This document shows, piece by piece, positions 55,817 to 64,000 of a stretch of DNA of 64,000 nt. A program made the position numbers and the translations under genes. This DNA is from JAAZHD01 sp012510895. GTDB lineage: Bacteria > Bacillota > Clostridia > Caldicoprobacterales > DTU083. Every line of letters starts with the position of its first letter. The first letter of the stretch is position 1. The DNA is taken from the NCBI GenBank assembly GCA_050951465.1, contig JBMNJC010000021.1:48928-112927 (forward strand), given 5' to 3'. The notes beneath the pieces are model-generated. The model was given only the letters and a program-made list of their open reading frames with translations, searched no databases and was not told the origin of the DNA.

Positions 55817-55933
55817 ACATCCAACCTGACCACACAACCTCAAAAAAATTCGAAAAAACATCTAAATCGTGCACTCGCGAGGGCTGACATCTAAATCGTC
55901 CACTCACCGAGCACTGACATCTAACCTGACCAC
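55817..55933. repeat. Array of four related 17-bp repeats
   Basis: Copies at 55817-55833, 55858-55874, 55887-55903 and 55917-55933, e.g. ACATCTAACCTGACCAC and ACATCTAAATCGTCCAC, spaced 41, 29 and 30 bp. Region 55628-56073 has no gene. Multiple short repeats like these are typical of transposase-binding ends of IS21-type elements, so this may be the end of a lost element. Confidence 0.65.
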
Positions 55934-56073
55934 TTAACTATCAAATACGGCCTTTATGGACTTGTTCCCGCGAAGCGATATTTTCATGTTTTTCGTCTGG
56001 TGGGTTTCATATCCATGTGTGCTGAAAGCGTTGATATATAAGGGTTTTCAGCTCTCTCAATCTTTTACCCTCG

Positions 56074-57976
56074 ATAGAGTAGAACAATGGGGTTGCCACC
56101 GCCCCCTCATCAAACCGTACGTGCGGTTTTCCCGCATACGGCTTTCCGATATTCTTCTTCCCGCAGCATTCAGCCGCAAATACTTGCCAGTCCTGCCTGT
56201 AAAGTCAATTCTCTGACCTTAGTCGCATTCCCAAGCCTGTAGTTGCGTTGTTTCTTCCGATTGTACCACCGAGTAAATTTGTGATTGATGTACTTCTCTA
56301 TCTTCCATAACCATGGTCTGGCAAACCGTCTGGCATAATAATTTCTCATGCCGATAATTTTAGGATTGAGCAGCTTCACCATTTCCTCCACGCTCAACCG
56401 CAGTTTGATTGGACTTGCAAACACCTCTTTGATTTTGGCTCTCATTTTCTTCATAGCCTTTTTAGACGGTACTTGCTGTAATGTCCAATACCACTTCCAG
56501 CTTTTGCTTCTGAACCGCTGAAATCTATTGTTGAAACCAAGAAAATCAAAGCTGTCTTTACCGAAATACATATCAACAAGCCTTGTTTTCTCACCGTGCA
56601 ATGTCAATTCCAGCTTATCCATAATCCGTTTTACCACTTTCAGGGCTTCTTCTGCCTGCGCTTTCCGCTTGCACAATATCACAAAATCATCTGCGTATCG
56701 TACCAGCTCGCCCAGATGCCCGAACCTCTTATTCCAACATATATCAAAATAATTCAGATATATGTTGGATAACAGTGGAGAAATAACCCCGCCTTGTGGT
56801 GCTCCAAGTGTACTTTCGCTATATTGACCGTTCTCCAGCACTCCTGCCTTCAGCCAGCCTTTTATCAGCTTCAGCACTCTGCGGTCAGTTATTCTCTGTT
56901 TGACCATCAAAAGTAGTTTATCATGGTTGATGCTCCCAAAATAATCTCTTATATCGGCATCTATTACCCATAGTGCACCGCCTTTGTCAGCCACTTCGAA
57001 TATCCTGTCCATTGCCTGTTTGGCACTTCGTTTTCGGTCGGAATCCATACGAACAGGGTTGAAAATCCGCTTCAAACACCGGCTCGATCACTATCTTTGC
57101 CGCCATCTGCACAATTCTGTCCTTGATCGTAGGTATCCCCAATGCTCTTTTTCTGCCATCCGGTTTTGGAATATAGCTTCGTCTGACAGGCTTACACCGG
57201 TATTTCCCAGTCCGCAATTCTTCCGCTATTTCGCCCAGCAGTTCTTCTTCGCCGTACGCTTTCACGTCATCAATGCTGACTTTATCAACACCGCCTGCTC
57301 CACCATTCTGTTTTACCCGTTTCCATGCGTCCTCTAAGATATCCTTTCGGTATATCTTGTCATACATTGCATAGAACTTTCTCTTTCGGTCAGCCTTGGC
57401 TGTAAGGTATAGTCTGTTTTGAAGGTTTCGTACTTTTTCATGGGTGTTAATAGCTTTATTGGCAATCACCAGCACCTACCTCCTTTACAAACTTGAATAA
57501 AGTTGTGCCCCTTCCCTATGTACAGTTCTGTTGTCTGTACAATCCTTGGTACTATGAGCACTTCTGACTGCCTCTTTGCAGGATTGCAACTTCGCTTTCG
57601 CTTATATGCTTCCTCTTTACAGTTTCCTGTGCAAAGTAGGCTCTCTCCAGTTCCGGCAAATACTTTCCTGACGTGTCGCTACCTCTACACCGCAGGGTTC
57701 TTAGGTATTGCATTTAGGGTTCTTCATACCGTCTGCTGTCTTCGCTGTTGATGTCTCAGCTCGACTCCCTGTTGTTCCCTTTCGGGAATGTCAATAACGG
57801 TGCGGCAGTATTCACTTCATGTTACGACCCGACAGTTTGTCTGCTCTTTTCAGAACATTCCGTAACGCTTCAACGCACAAATTACTTCATACGCTGGTTA
57901 CTGACTAAGTGGCTGCCCTACCTTTACCACTACAGGACTTTCACCTGTTAGCATCTGCCAGCTTCGCTGGACGCAC
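56074..57976 (-). mobile_element. Nearly complete group II intron
   Basis: On the minus strand it starts with GTGCGTCCAGC (57976) and GGTGAAAGTCC in domain I, contains an intron-encoded protein (57475-56170), and ends with domain V (GCCGTATGCGGG then CCGCACGTACGGTT, about 56095-56150) and a short domain VI ending CTACTCTAT (56074). The ends are supported independently: joining 57977 to 56073 restores an open frame. Only the single-base frameshift in the protein gene stands against activity. The first 500 bp (57476-57976) hold the ribozyme domains I-III/IV and no gene. Confidence 0.85.
56170..57475 (-). pseudogene. ltrA: Group II intron-encoded reverse transcriptase/maturase, frameshifted
   Basis: About 435 residues when joined. 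The 5' frame (57475-56987) has RT-0/RT-1 (NGGAGGVDKVSIDDVKAYGE; RKRALGIPTIKDRIVQMAAK; DFQPCSYGFRPK); the 3' frame (about 57030-56170) has RSAKQAMDRIFEV, RT-4 PQGGVISPLLSNIYLN, the catalytic LVRYADDFVILC (YADD), and a maturase X domain (LNPKIIGMRNYYARRF). There is no clear endonuclease domain. The shift is at an A4 run (57031-57034); three A's would restore the frame. Start GTG 57475 follows AGGAGGTAG. Confidence 0.85.
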
Positions 57977-58040
57977 ACATCAAGACCACTGTCTCAACAT
58001 GGCTTGAGCGGCTTGGATTGATGTCTTGGACTGATTTTTT
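57977..58040 (-). pseudogene. Exon fragment resembling the C-terminus of an RlmD/TrmA-type methyltransferase
   Basis: Reading into the intron on the minus strand: KKSVQDINPSRSSHVETVVL then M, continuing after intron removal (56073 downward) SRVKD-stop. The string HVETVVLMSR is the usual end of 23S rRNA uracil-C5 methyltransferases (RlmD/RumA). Only this scrap is present; no methyltransferase body is found upstream, where the frame is closed. It likely marks the intron's homing site carried along by earlier rearrangement. 58041-58225 shows only A/T-rich sequence with two GGAACAT(A/G)TCAA repeats. Confidence 0.55.
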
Positions 58041-58225
58041 GAACCTTACGTCTACGGGAACATGTCAATGGGTTTTTCGGTCTTTTTTGAAAAATCGTCG
58101 TTCGCAGGAACATATCAACAAGCCTTTCTTCCTAATATACATGTTTAAATGGTTTACGTAAATACCTCATCGTGATACTATTATTAAAGTTACCTCTATA
58201 CGCTGATATTAGAAAGGCGGATTTT

Positions 58226-59032
58226 ATGATAGATAGATATTTAATAAAAAACCTATTTGGCATTAATGGTTTAAATATTGCATGGTATGGCGTTATTATT
58301 GGATTCGGGGTTTTACTTGGTGTTTTGATTGCCTGTCGTGAAGCTAAAAGACAGAACCTTAAAAGTGAAATAATCTTTGATTTTCTCTTTTTAGCGCTCC
58401 CCATCGCAATCATCTGCGCGCGAATTTATTACGTTGTATTTGAATGGGAACAGTATAGCGGCAACTTTACAAAGATGATTGCTATTTGGGAAGGTGGTCT
58501 TGCTATATATGGAGGAGTTATTGGTGGAATCATAGCTGCGATTATTTTTTCAAAACGCAGTCAATTCCCATTTTTCCGACTTGTTGATATGGTTGTACCA
58601 AGCTTAATTCTAGGACAGGCAATTGGTCGATGGGGTAATTTTGTGAACCAGGAGGCCTTCGGCAATCCCGTTGCAAACCCAAATCTTCAATTCTTCCCCT
58701 ATGCTGTATTCATAGAACGGTTGGAAGAATGGCATCAAGCTACATTTTTTTATGAAAGCATGTGGAATTTGTGTGTATTTGCTGTACTGGTTTATTTCCG
58801 CAAAAGGACAAAGTTTAACGGTCAGCTTTTGGCAACTTACTTTATCGGATATGGGCTAGGTCGTTTTTGGATTGAAGGATTGCGTTCAGATAGTCTTTAT
58901 CTGGTCCCGGGACTTAGAATATCGCAAGCACTGTCATTGGTTCTGATCATTTTCGGAATTATTATAATCGTATTCCACAATAAACTCTTCAAAAAAACCA
59001 CTGATTATACGGGTAAATATATGATTAAATAA
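58226..59032 (+). CDS. lgt: Prolipoprotein diacylglyceryl transferase
   Basis: 268 residues from ATG 58226 (AAAGGCGG upstream). Seven membrane helices; Lgt signature GQAIGRWGNFVNQEAFG with the catalytic Arg/Asn/Glu, the His-containing early loop (GLNIAWYGVIIGFGVLLG), and the terminal FIGYGLGRFWIEGLRSDSLY. It transfers diacylglycerol to the lipobox Cys of prolipoproteins, such as the two lipoproteins in this window. Stand-alone gene with its own terminator; a second lgt elsewhere in the genome would be common in clostridia. Confidence 0.95.
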   Translation: MIDRYLIKNLFGINGLNIAWYGVIIGFGVLLGVLIACREAKRQNLKSEIIFDFLFLALPIAIICARIYYVVFEWEQYSGNFTKMIAIWEGGLAIYGGVIGGIIAAIIFSKRSQFPFFRLVDMVVPSLILGQAIGRWGNFVNQEAFGNPVANPNLQFFPYAVFIERLEEWHQATFFYESMWNLCVFAVLVYFRKRTKFNGQLLATYFIGYGLGRFWIEGLRSDSLYLVPGLRISQALSLVLIIFGIIIIVFHNKLFKKTTDYTGKYMIK

Positions 59033-59034
59033 AA

Positions 59035-59070
59035 AGATACCGCTGTCAGTATTTGTACTGAAGCGGTGTC
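59035..59070 (+). terminator. lgt: lgt terminator
   Basis: GATACCGCT...TCAGTA pairs with TACTGAAGCGGTGTC, followed by TTTTTATT, directly behind the stop. Confidence 0.9.
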
Positions 59071-59128
59071 TTTTTATTTGCACAGTGTAATAATCAAAGT
59101 ATAGGAAATTATAATTCAAAGTCCTGTT

Positions 59129-59488
59129 TCATTCTCCACATTCATCGTGGTGCTCATGTTCATGGCAAACAGAACCAGTAGATTTAAGAGAACCCTGCAG
59201 GTATGCTTCTACTGCTGCTTTGGCATCACCTCTTGCCCCAACAATAACCTCAATGTTCCTTTCATTAAAAATGTCAACTGCACCTCCTCCCATACCACCA
59301 CTGATGATGACGTTTACTCCACGATCGGCAAGAAAATTAGGCAAGAATCCAGGTTTATGCCCGGGGTTAGCGATGGTTTCACTTTTAACAATTTTGTTGT
59401 TTTCGGTGTCAAAAATTATAAACCCTTCGCAATGTCCAAAGTGCTCAGTCACCATTCCGTTATCACTTGCTACAGCAATTTTAATCAT
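59129..59488 (-). CDS. NifX/NifB-C-terminal-like (ORP-type) cofactor protein
   Basis: 119 residues from ATG 59488 (GGAGGTCAA upstream). The dinitrogenase iron-molybdenum cofactor fold: IKIAVASDNGMVTEHFGHCE, then FLADRGVNVIISGGMGGGAV. It ends with a Cys/His-rich tail (CHEHEHHDECGE) that could bind metal. Relatives carry Mo/Fe clusters (NifX, NafY, the orange protein ORP). No nitrogenase genes are in view, so an ORP-like role with the two ferredoxin-MinD ATPases and Mrp of the same operon is more likely. The start overlaps the previous gene's stop by 8 bp. Confidence 0.88.
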   Translation of the reverse strand: MIKIAVASDNGMVTEHFGHCEGFIIFDTENNKIVKSETIANPGHKPGFLPNFLADRGVNVIISGGMGGGAVDIFNERNIEVIVGARGDAKAAVEAYLQGSLKSTGSVCHEHEHHDECGE

Positions 59489-59954
59489 AGTTGACCTCCT
59501 CCATTCTTTTACTCTGAATATATTCATCAAGTATCCTTGCAGCTTGCTCAACAAGTTCTGCGCAAGGCCGCTTTTTATAATAATTATCATTTCTGGTCTC
59601 GGGTATAGGTTTATCATGCTTAATTGAAATACCTAACAGTTCCCTGCATATGATTGATCCGTTTTCATTTTCAAATTGTTTTGCCAAATCTTGAACTAGC
59701 TCATAATGTTCTGCTTTCGCATTTTTGCTGGATGGATCTGTGTAACCATATTTCATGCCGACCACCATAAACATTCCTGTCACAGCACCACATACTTCTC
59801 GCAACCTACCCATACCTCCTCCGAAAGAAGATGCAATTTTTAATGCTGTTTCCGTGTCCAGCCCCGTTTCATCACAAAAAGCAGCAAAAACAGATTGAGA
59901 GCAATTGTAGCCTTTTTTAAACAATTTTCTTGCCAAATCTGAATGTGCACTCAT
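59481..59954 (-). CDS. C_GCAxxG_C_C family redox protein
   Basis: 157 residues. The family pattern is complete: NCSQSVFAAFCDETG, then GGMGRLREVCGAVTGM (CGAVTG for GCAxxG) and CRELLG, with a later PCAELV Cys. These conserved cysteines are thought to bind a metal or be redox-active; the function is unproven. It overlaps Mrp by 4 bp (ATGA) and the NifX-like gene by 8 bp, so it is translated with them. Confidence 0.9.
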   Translation of the reverse strand: MSAHSDLARKLFKKGYNCSQSVFAAFCDETGLDTETALKIASSFGGGMGRLREVCGAVTGMFMVVGMKYGYTDPSSKNAKAEHYELVQDLAKQFENENGSIICRELLGISIKHDKPIPETRNDNYYKKRPCAELVEQAARILDEYIQSKRMEEVNYD

Positions 59955-60799
59955 TTATTATCTTCCTCAATGATTTCCTCCAATACTTTTGCCACCGGAT
60001 CAAGCCAATCGCCATCAAAAAGTTCTATCATGCCCTTATCACAGGCGGCAGAAATTTTGGGGTTGACCGGAAGCTTAGCAAGCACTTTTAAATTATGCTT
60101 TTCGGCAATTTCGTCAATATGGCTGTCACCGAAAATTTTGTGTTCCTTACCGCAATCAGGACATTTAAAATAGGACATATTTTCTACTATACCAATGATA
60201 GGAATATTCATCATTTCAGCCATCCTGACTGCTTTTGATACAATCATGGATACAAGCTCCTGAGGCGAGGTTACAACAATGATCCCATCAACAGCAATGG
60301 ATTGAAATACAGTAAGGGGAACATCGCCGGTGCCCGGTGGCATATCGATGAACATAAAATCCACATCGCTCCAGATAACATCTGACCAGAACTGCTTTAC
60401 CATATTTCCGATCAGGGGTCCTCTCCACACAACTGGATCGGTATCATTCTCTAAAAGCAAATTAACAGACATGATATCAATACCTGTCTTACTTTTAACT
60501 GGGAATAAGCCAAATTCACTTCCTGTGGCTTTTTCCTTGATACCAAATGCCTTAGGAATAGAAGGACCGGTTACATCAGCGTCCAGAACAGCGGTATGAT
60601 AACCCATTCTATTCATGGTAACAGCTAGCATGGAAGTTACCAGTGACTTTCCAACCCCTCCTTTACCGCTGACAACACCAATAACCTTTTTAATGCTGCT
60701 CATTTCATGTGGTTTCACGGAGAAATCATTTTTCTTCTCTTTTCTTTCTGCGCAGTCCTCCGAGCAACTGCTGCAGCTTTGGTTGCAATTTTCGCTCAT
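59951..60799 (-). CDS. Mrp/NBP35-type Fe-S cluster carrier ATPase
   Basis: 282 residues from ATG 60799 (AAGGAGC upstream). N-terminal Cys cluster NCNQSCSSCSEDCAE, deviant Walker A VVSGKGGVGKSLVTSML, DIMSVNLLLENDTDPVVWRG, PPGTGDVPLT, and the bridging CxxC in FKCPDCGKEH. It forms a dimer that holds and transfers an Fe-S cluster to apoproteins. In this operon it likely loads the NifX-like or ferredoxin-MinD proteins. Followed by the C_GCAxxG gene with an ATGA overlap. Confidence 0.92.
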   Translation of the reverse strand: MSENCNQSCSSCSEDCAERKEKKNDFSVKPHEMSSIKKVIGVVSGKGGVGKSLVTSMLAVTMNRMGYHTAVLDADVTGPSIPKAFGIKEKATGSEFGLFPVKSKTGIDIMSVNLLLENDTDPVVWRGPLIGNMVKQFWSDVIWSDVDFMFIDMPPGTGDVPLTVFQSIAVDGIIVVTSPQELVSMIVSKAVRMAEMMNIPIIGIVENMSYFKCPDCGKEHKIFGDSHIDEIAEKHNLKVLAKLPVNPKISAACDKGMIELFDGDWLDPVAKVLEEIIEEDNK

Positions 60800-60854
60800 A
60801 ATATTAGCTCCTTCCTGTATATTTTTCATGCATGGTTGTTATGCTGTAATAACT

Positions 60855-61586
60855 TTAGTGTTCGGCAAACATAATAAGCAGTGCGAAAACAATTCCCAAT
60901 ATAAATGCTAGGGTAGAGTGCTTTTTCTCATAATCCCTTGCTTCAGGCAATAAATGCGATGCCGAAACGTATATTAAAACACCAGCAACAAATCCAAGCA
61001 TATGTCCTAAAACATTGTTACTAAGATGTTGAACAATTGGATATGCTATAAAGGCACCGATAGGAGTTGTTAATGCTGCTGCAAGAAAAGCATAAATCCC
61101 AGCTTTCCTTGTGCTATATCCACCTTTAAGTAACATTGAAAAAGTTATAACGCCTTCGGCGAACTCATGAACAACCAACCCAACTCCAGTAAGAATTCCA
61201 ACTACTGTGCTGATACTAAAAGTAACTGTGTATACAACGCCATCTATAAGTGAATGAATTAAGATACCTTCAATTGCAGTTATGCCAAAGGCCAGTTCTT
61301 TTTGCTTTGTTTTGTATTTGATGATCTCATTGCTGAAATACATAAATAAAAATCCTGCGAGCGCAGTAAATCCTGCGTAGGAGGTTTTTTGTATAGCTTG
61401 AGGTAAAGTCATTATCAGCGGGGAAGAGATAAGTATTCCCGCAGCAAAACACATACAATAGTCTTTAATTTTTCCTGCCCATTCGCGATTTTTATAAAGA
61501 GTCCAGATTCCCAAACTGTTTACTATCATTGCTCCCATTGCAAAAGCAGAAATAAAAATAAATGTATTAATATCTTTCACAGGCAT
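60855..61586 (-). CDS. ZIP-family divalent metal transporter
   Basis: 243 residues, eight membrane segments. The ZIP metal site is in IEGILIHSLIDGVVYT (helix 4) and VGLVVHEFAEGVITF (helix 5), each with the H-x-x-x-D/E pattern. It would import Zn, Fe or similar. Its place inside an Fe-S/cofactor operon (55 bp before Mrp, 31 bp after the MBL gene) suggests metal supply for that pathway. Confidence 0.9.
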   Translation of the reverse strand: MPVKDINTFIFISAFAMGAMIVNSLGIWTLYKNREWAGKIKDYCMCFAAGILISSPLIMTLPQAIQKTSYAGFTALAGFLFMYFSNEIIKYKTKQKELAFGITAIEGILIHSLIDGVVYTVTFSISTVVGILTGVGLVVHEFAEGVITFSMLLKGGYSTRKAGIYAFLAAALTTPIGAFIAYPIVQHLSNNVLGHMLGFVAGVLIYVSASHLLPEARDYEKKHSTLAFILGIVFALLIMFAEH

Positions 61587-61617
61587 TCATCTCCCTTGAT
61601 TTGCACTATCAAATAAT

Positions 61618-62439
61618 TCATATGTGTATTTCACTGCCTGCTGACAGATAATCGATGCTATCACCCATAATAGTTTTCAGCCTTTTATAAGGCTCCAGAC
61701 CAGTGCAATGACATGTGTAAAACTTTGCTTTTGTATCCACCAGGTATTTACCAATTCTATCTATCATTTCATGGACCTCGTTTCCGCCAGAACGGTTGGA
61801 AAGATGAAATCCACCTATCACATAGTTAGGCATACGTCTTTTTAAGTCATGGAAGTATTCAAGAATATTTACAATACCATTATGGGCGCAGCCTGTTACC
61901 AAAAGCGTCTTTCCTGCCTCCTCTATAATGAGGTTTTGTTCATGCGCAAAAGTATCCTGTACTATTTTGCCGTCATGTTTCATAAGCAAACTGTCATTTG
62001 ACTTTGGTAGAGGTTCCTTCCTGGTAATATTTGAGAACACTTGAACCCCCTTGCTGACAAAGAAACGGTCTGATGTAAATACAATTCGCTTGTTTTGCTT
62101 CAATTCTTCATCCAAGCCAATATACTCCGGTTCATCATTTGAACGCAAAGCATAGTATTTTTCAAATGCTAGTCGGTGTAGGAATACCTCGGCTTTCGTG
62201 TTTTCACGCAAAAAAGCTCTTAGCCCGCCACCATGATCATAATGCCCATGCGAAATAATCAGATAATCAACCTCAGAGATATCTACATTCAGCTTCTTTG
62301 CATTTTCAAGAAATAACTCACTAGCGCCAACATCAAAAAGAATTTTGTGACTATTTGCTTCTATATAAAGGCTAAGTCCGTGTTCGCTGCCGAAGTTTTT
62401 GGATAGCGCTGTATTCTCAACTAGTGTTTTGATAATCAT
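61618..62439 (-). CDS. Metallo-beta-lactamase-fold hydrolase
   Basis: 273 residues. Metal motif YLIISHGHYDHGGGL (HxHxDH), a later GCAHNGIVN and the terminal CHCTGLEPYKRL. This is the 7,8-dihydropterin-6-methyl-4-(beta-D-ribofuranosyl)-aminobenzene-phosphate-synthase-like subgroup common next to MinD/NifX genes in anaerobes. Its start overlaps the MinD stop by 4 bp, so it is part of the same operon. Confidence 0.9.
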   Translation of the reverse strand: MIIKTLVENTALSKNFGSEHGLSLYIEANSHKILFDVGASELFLENAKKLNVDISEVDYLIISHGHYDHGGGLRAFLRENTKAEVFLHRLAFEKYYALRSNDEPEYIGLDEELKQNKRIVFTSDRFFVSKGVQVFSNITRKEPLPKSNDSLLMKHDGKIVQDTFAHEQNLIIEEAGKTLLVTGCAHNGIVNILEYFHDLKRRMPNYVIGGFHLSNRSGGNEVHEMIDRIGKYLVDTKAKFYTCHCTGLEPYKRLKTIMGDSIDYLSAGSEIHI

Positions 62440-63320
62440 GACCTCAGCCCACCACCTTCTTCAAACAGCAGTTCCATTGTCTTGCTATAAATTGCTTTCA
62501 CTGCTGCACCTGAGGCACAGTCTATATCAACAATTGTCTGCCCATTATTAATTGCTTTTACCGCGTCCAAATCAAAGGGTATTCTACCCAAAAGGCTAAT
62601 TCCCTGACCTTTACAGAAGTTTTCTATCTTTTCTGTGTTTTGCATATTTGTGTCAAACTTATTGATACATACCGCCGTCTTTACGCCAAATTTCGCAGCT
62701 GTATTTATAATCCGCTCCATGTCACTAATTCCGGATATGGATGGCTCGGCCACAATTAACACCATATCAACACCGCTCAAAGACGCTATAACCGGGCAGC
62801 CTATACCGGGAGATCCGTCAATAATGGCAAACTCCACATCAGCGGCTGCTGACTTCATTTGCTTCTTTACCTCGGTAACCAACATTCCGGAGGTTCCGCT
62901 GCCCATTTTTAGCTGCGCTGTAGAAAATACTTTTTCTCCATCTGTATATAACAGCAGTTCACCAGCTACAGCAGGTTTTAAAGTCACAGCTTCAACAGGG
63001 CAAACAAGCTCGCAAACCCCGCAACCTTCACAGGCAAAAGGATCTACCTTGTATTTCCCGTCTGCTGATATAGCTTCAAATCGGCAGTTTTGCATGCATT
63101 GTCCGCACTCTATGCACAGCTCGATATCTATCTCGGCTTTCGGCAAACCATAATAGTCTGTTTTCTTTGGCAGGGAGTTTTGCTTTGTTATAAGATGCAG
63201 GTTAGGTGCATCTACATCACAGTCTGCATAAGCCTTAGCCTTTGAAAGCTTGATAAAAGCACTGGCTATTGTAGTTTTACCAGTACCGCCTTTACCGCTA
63301 AGAATTAGAAGTTGTTTCAT
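62436..63320 (-). CDS. Ferredoxin-MinD-type ATPase
   Basis: 294 residues. Walker A LILSGKGGTGKTTIASAF, then an inserted 2[4Fe-4S] ferredoxin (CIECGQCMQNCRFEAI; CEGCGVCELVCPVEAVTLK), then the MinD body (AIIDGSPGIGCPVIASLSGV; CINKFDTN). Paired ATPases of this type accompany the ORP and NifX-like proteins in sulfate reducers and clostridia. It overlaps its partner upstream by 23 bp and the MBL gene downstream by 4 bp, so the three are translated together. Confidence 0.92.
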   Translation of the reverse strand: MKQLLILSGKGGTGKTTIASAFIKLSKAKAYADCDVDAPNLHLITKQNSLPKKTDYYGLPKAEIDIELCIECGQCMQNCRFEAISADGKYKVDPFACEGCGVCELVCPVEAVTLKPAVAGELLLYTDGEKVFSTAQLKMGSGTSGMLVTEVKKQMKSAAADVEFAIIDGSPGIGCPVIASLSGVDMVLIVAEPSISGISDMERIINTAAKFGVKTAVCINKFDTNMQNTEKIENFCKGQGISLLGRIPFDLDAVKAINNGQTIVDIDCASGAAVKAIYSKTMELLFEEGGGLRS

Positions 63321-64000
63321 GATGCACCTCCTTTTTCACAGTCTCCAGCAAAAAAGAAAAAATCGTCCGGTATCTTTCACTTTTCCTTACAGCGATTTCT
63401 GCATTTGAATTTAGCATACCGAGTGCACTGTCAAATGGAATTCGACCTATAATTTTTATGTTCTTTTCTATGCAGAATTGCTCTGATGGATTTTCACCAT
63501 CAAGGCACTTGTTAAGAACAACTCCGAACGGCTTGTTAAATAACTTCACCAGTTCATATACCATGTTAAGGTTATGAACGCCGAACAATGTAGGCTCAGC
63601 TACTAATATACAGTAGTCTGCATCCTTAATGCTTTCCATGACTATACAGGCACTTCCGGGAGGGCAGTCGATAAATATCGTCTTGTTCCTTTCAGGTTTG
63701 TTCTCATTAAGCAACTTTTTTATAATTGGTATACCCGAAGGTTCACCGGTGTTCAATATTCCTGTATATACTGTTACCTGGTCCGAAGCTCCTTTTTGGA
63801 TCTTGCCAATAACCTTTTCTTTCTCTGTTAACGCTTTCTCAGGGCAAAGCAAGATACAACCTCCACAAGAGTGACATATATCTTCAAATATAATCAGTTT
63901 ATCTTTTATATAGGCAAGGGCATTAAACTTGCAAAAGTCAACACACTTTCGACATCCATTGCATAGCTTGCCATCCACCTTTGGAATTCGTACATGTACT
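63298..64000 (-). CDS. Second ferredoxin-MinD-type ATPase (5' end outside the window)
   Basis: The frame is open to the right edge (...VHVRIPKVDGKLCNGCRKC), so the P-loop start lies beyond 64000. Present are two ferredoxin motifs (CNGCRKCVDFCKFNAL; CHSCGGCILLCPEKAL), the Walker B-like FIDCPPGSACIVMESI and VVLNKCLDG. It is a close paralogue of the following gene, and the pair would form a heterodimer. Confidence 0.9.
   Translation of the reverse strand, partial: VHVRIPKVDGKLCNGCRKCVDFCKFNALAYIKDKLIIFEDICHSCGGCILLCPEKALTEKEKVIGKIQKGASDQVTVYTGILNTGEPSGIPIIKKLLNENKPERNKTIFIDCPPGSACIVMESIKDADYCILVAEPTLFGVHNLNMVYELVKLFNKPFGVVLNKCLDGENPSEQFCIEKNIKIIGRIPFDSALGMLNSNAEIAVRKSERYRTIFSFLLETVKKEVHHETTSNS

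Noticed and set aside
55817..55933. Possible CRISPR array
   Set aside because: The repeats are too short (17 bp), diverged and irregularly spaced, and no cas genes are near.
59129..64000. Nitrogenase accessory operon
   Set aside because: NifX-like and MinD-ferredoxin proteins occur in many non-fixers; no nifHDK, nifE/N or nifB is present, so nitrogen fixation is not supported.

Overview
The window looks like chromosome of a spore-forming Clostridia-type Firmicute. The order spoIIE - tilS - hpt - ftsH is the sporulation/cell-division neighbourhood of endospore formers. ctsR with a partial mcsA, lgt, and several LacI/MerR/AraC/BlaI regulators with AGGAGG ribosome binding sites agree with this. 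A heme catalase, a ferritin-like protein and a flavodoxin suggest some exposure to oxygen. Xylulokinase, an acetyl-xylan-type esterase, a GH2 beta-mannosidase, a GH110-like protein and other glycosidase-like genes suggest growth on plant or host glycans.

Layout. 1-1500: mcsA/ctsR (with a CtsR box) and recX. 1540-5270: an N-acetylmannosamine-type operon (ROK kinase, NanE, unassigned toroid protein) in which every gene carries single-base frameshifts. 5.5-7.2 kb: CBS/DRTGG inorganic pyrophosphatase. 7.2-10.2 kb: an A+T-rich three-gene restriction-modification operon (methylase - endonuclease - methylase), followed by a degenerate group II intron lying directly behind the ftsH terminator. 11-17.6 kb: ftsH, hpt, tilS, spoIIE. 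17.8-22 kb: ferritin-like protein, catalase, NUDIX, RCC1-like membrane protein. 22-26.5 kb: a small LacI-type regulon (broken M24 peptidase, repressor, GHL6-type glycosidase), each promoter carrying an AGCAAACGTTTGCT-like operator. 26.5-30 kb: coiled-coil, vWA and macro-domain proteins and a lipoprotein. 30-34.5 kb: MerR-controlled ABC exporter with a frameshifted serine hydrolase. 34.7-38 kb: BlaR1/BlaI-like pair and another lipoprotein. 38-42.3 kb: AraC regulator, broken beta-mannosidase, a run of tiny ORFs and hairpins, and a CD3324-like HTH protein. 42.4-52.9 kb: GH110-like beta-helix protein, acetyl esterase, hexapeptide acyltransferase, an unusual XRE-phosphoglucosamine mutase fusion, flavodoxin, ClC channel, methyltransferase, xylulokinase. 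53-58 kb: mobile-element cluster (IS256-type element with a structured RNA-like region, DUF4236 protein, 17-bp repeat array, nearly complete group II intron). 58.2-64 kb: lgt, then an operon (NifX/ORP-like, C_GCAxxG_C_C, Mrp, ZIP transporter, metallo-beta-lactamase fold, two ferredoxin-MinD ATPases) resembling the ORP/NifX-MinD clusters of anaerobes.

The most unusual signals are: (1) a nested set of long-range helices (8, 9, 10 and 10 bp) filling the non-coding end of the IS256-type element, better paired on the strand opposite the transposase; (2) an ungapped 43-bp motif found three times, each time 100-200 bp upstream of a gene for a secreted or membrane-anchored protein; (3) the XRE-GlmM fusion beside a GlmU-like acyltransferase; (4) a group II intron whose removal restores an 'HVETVVLMSRVKD' reading frame. 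About ten single-base indels break otherwise well-preserved genes. They could be assembly errors or real decay, and must be resolved before any of these genes is called a pseudogene.
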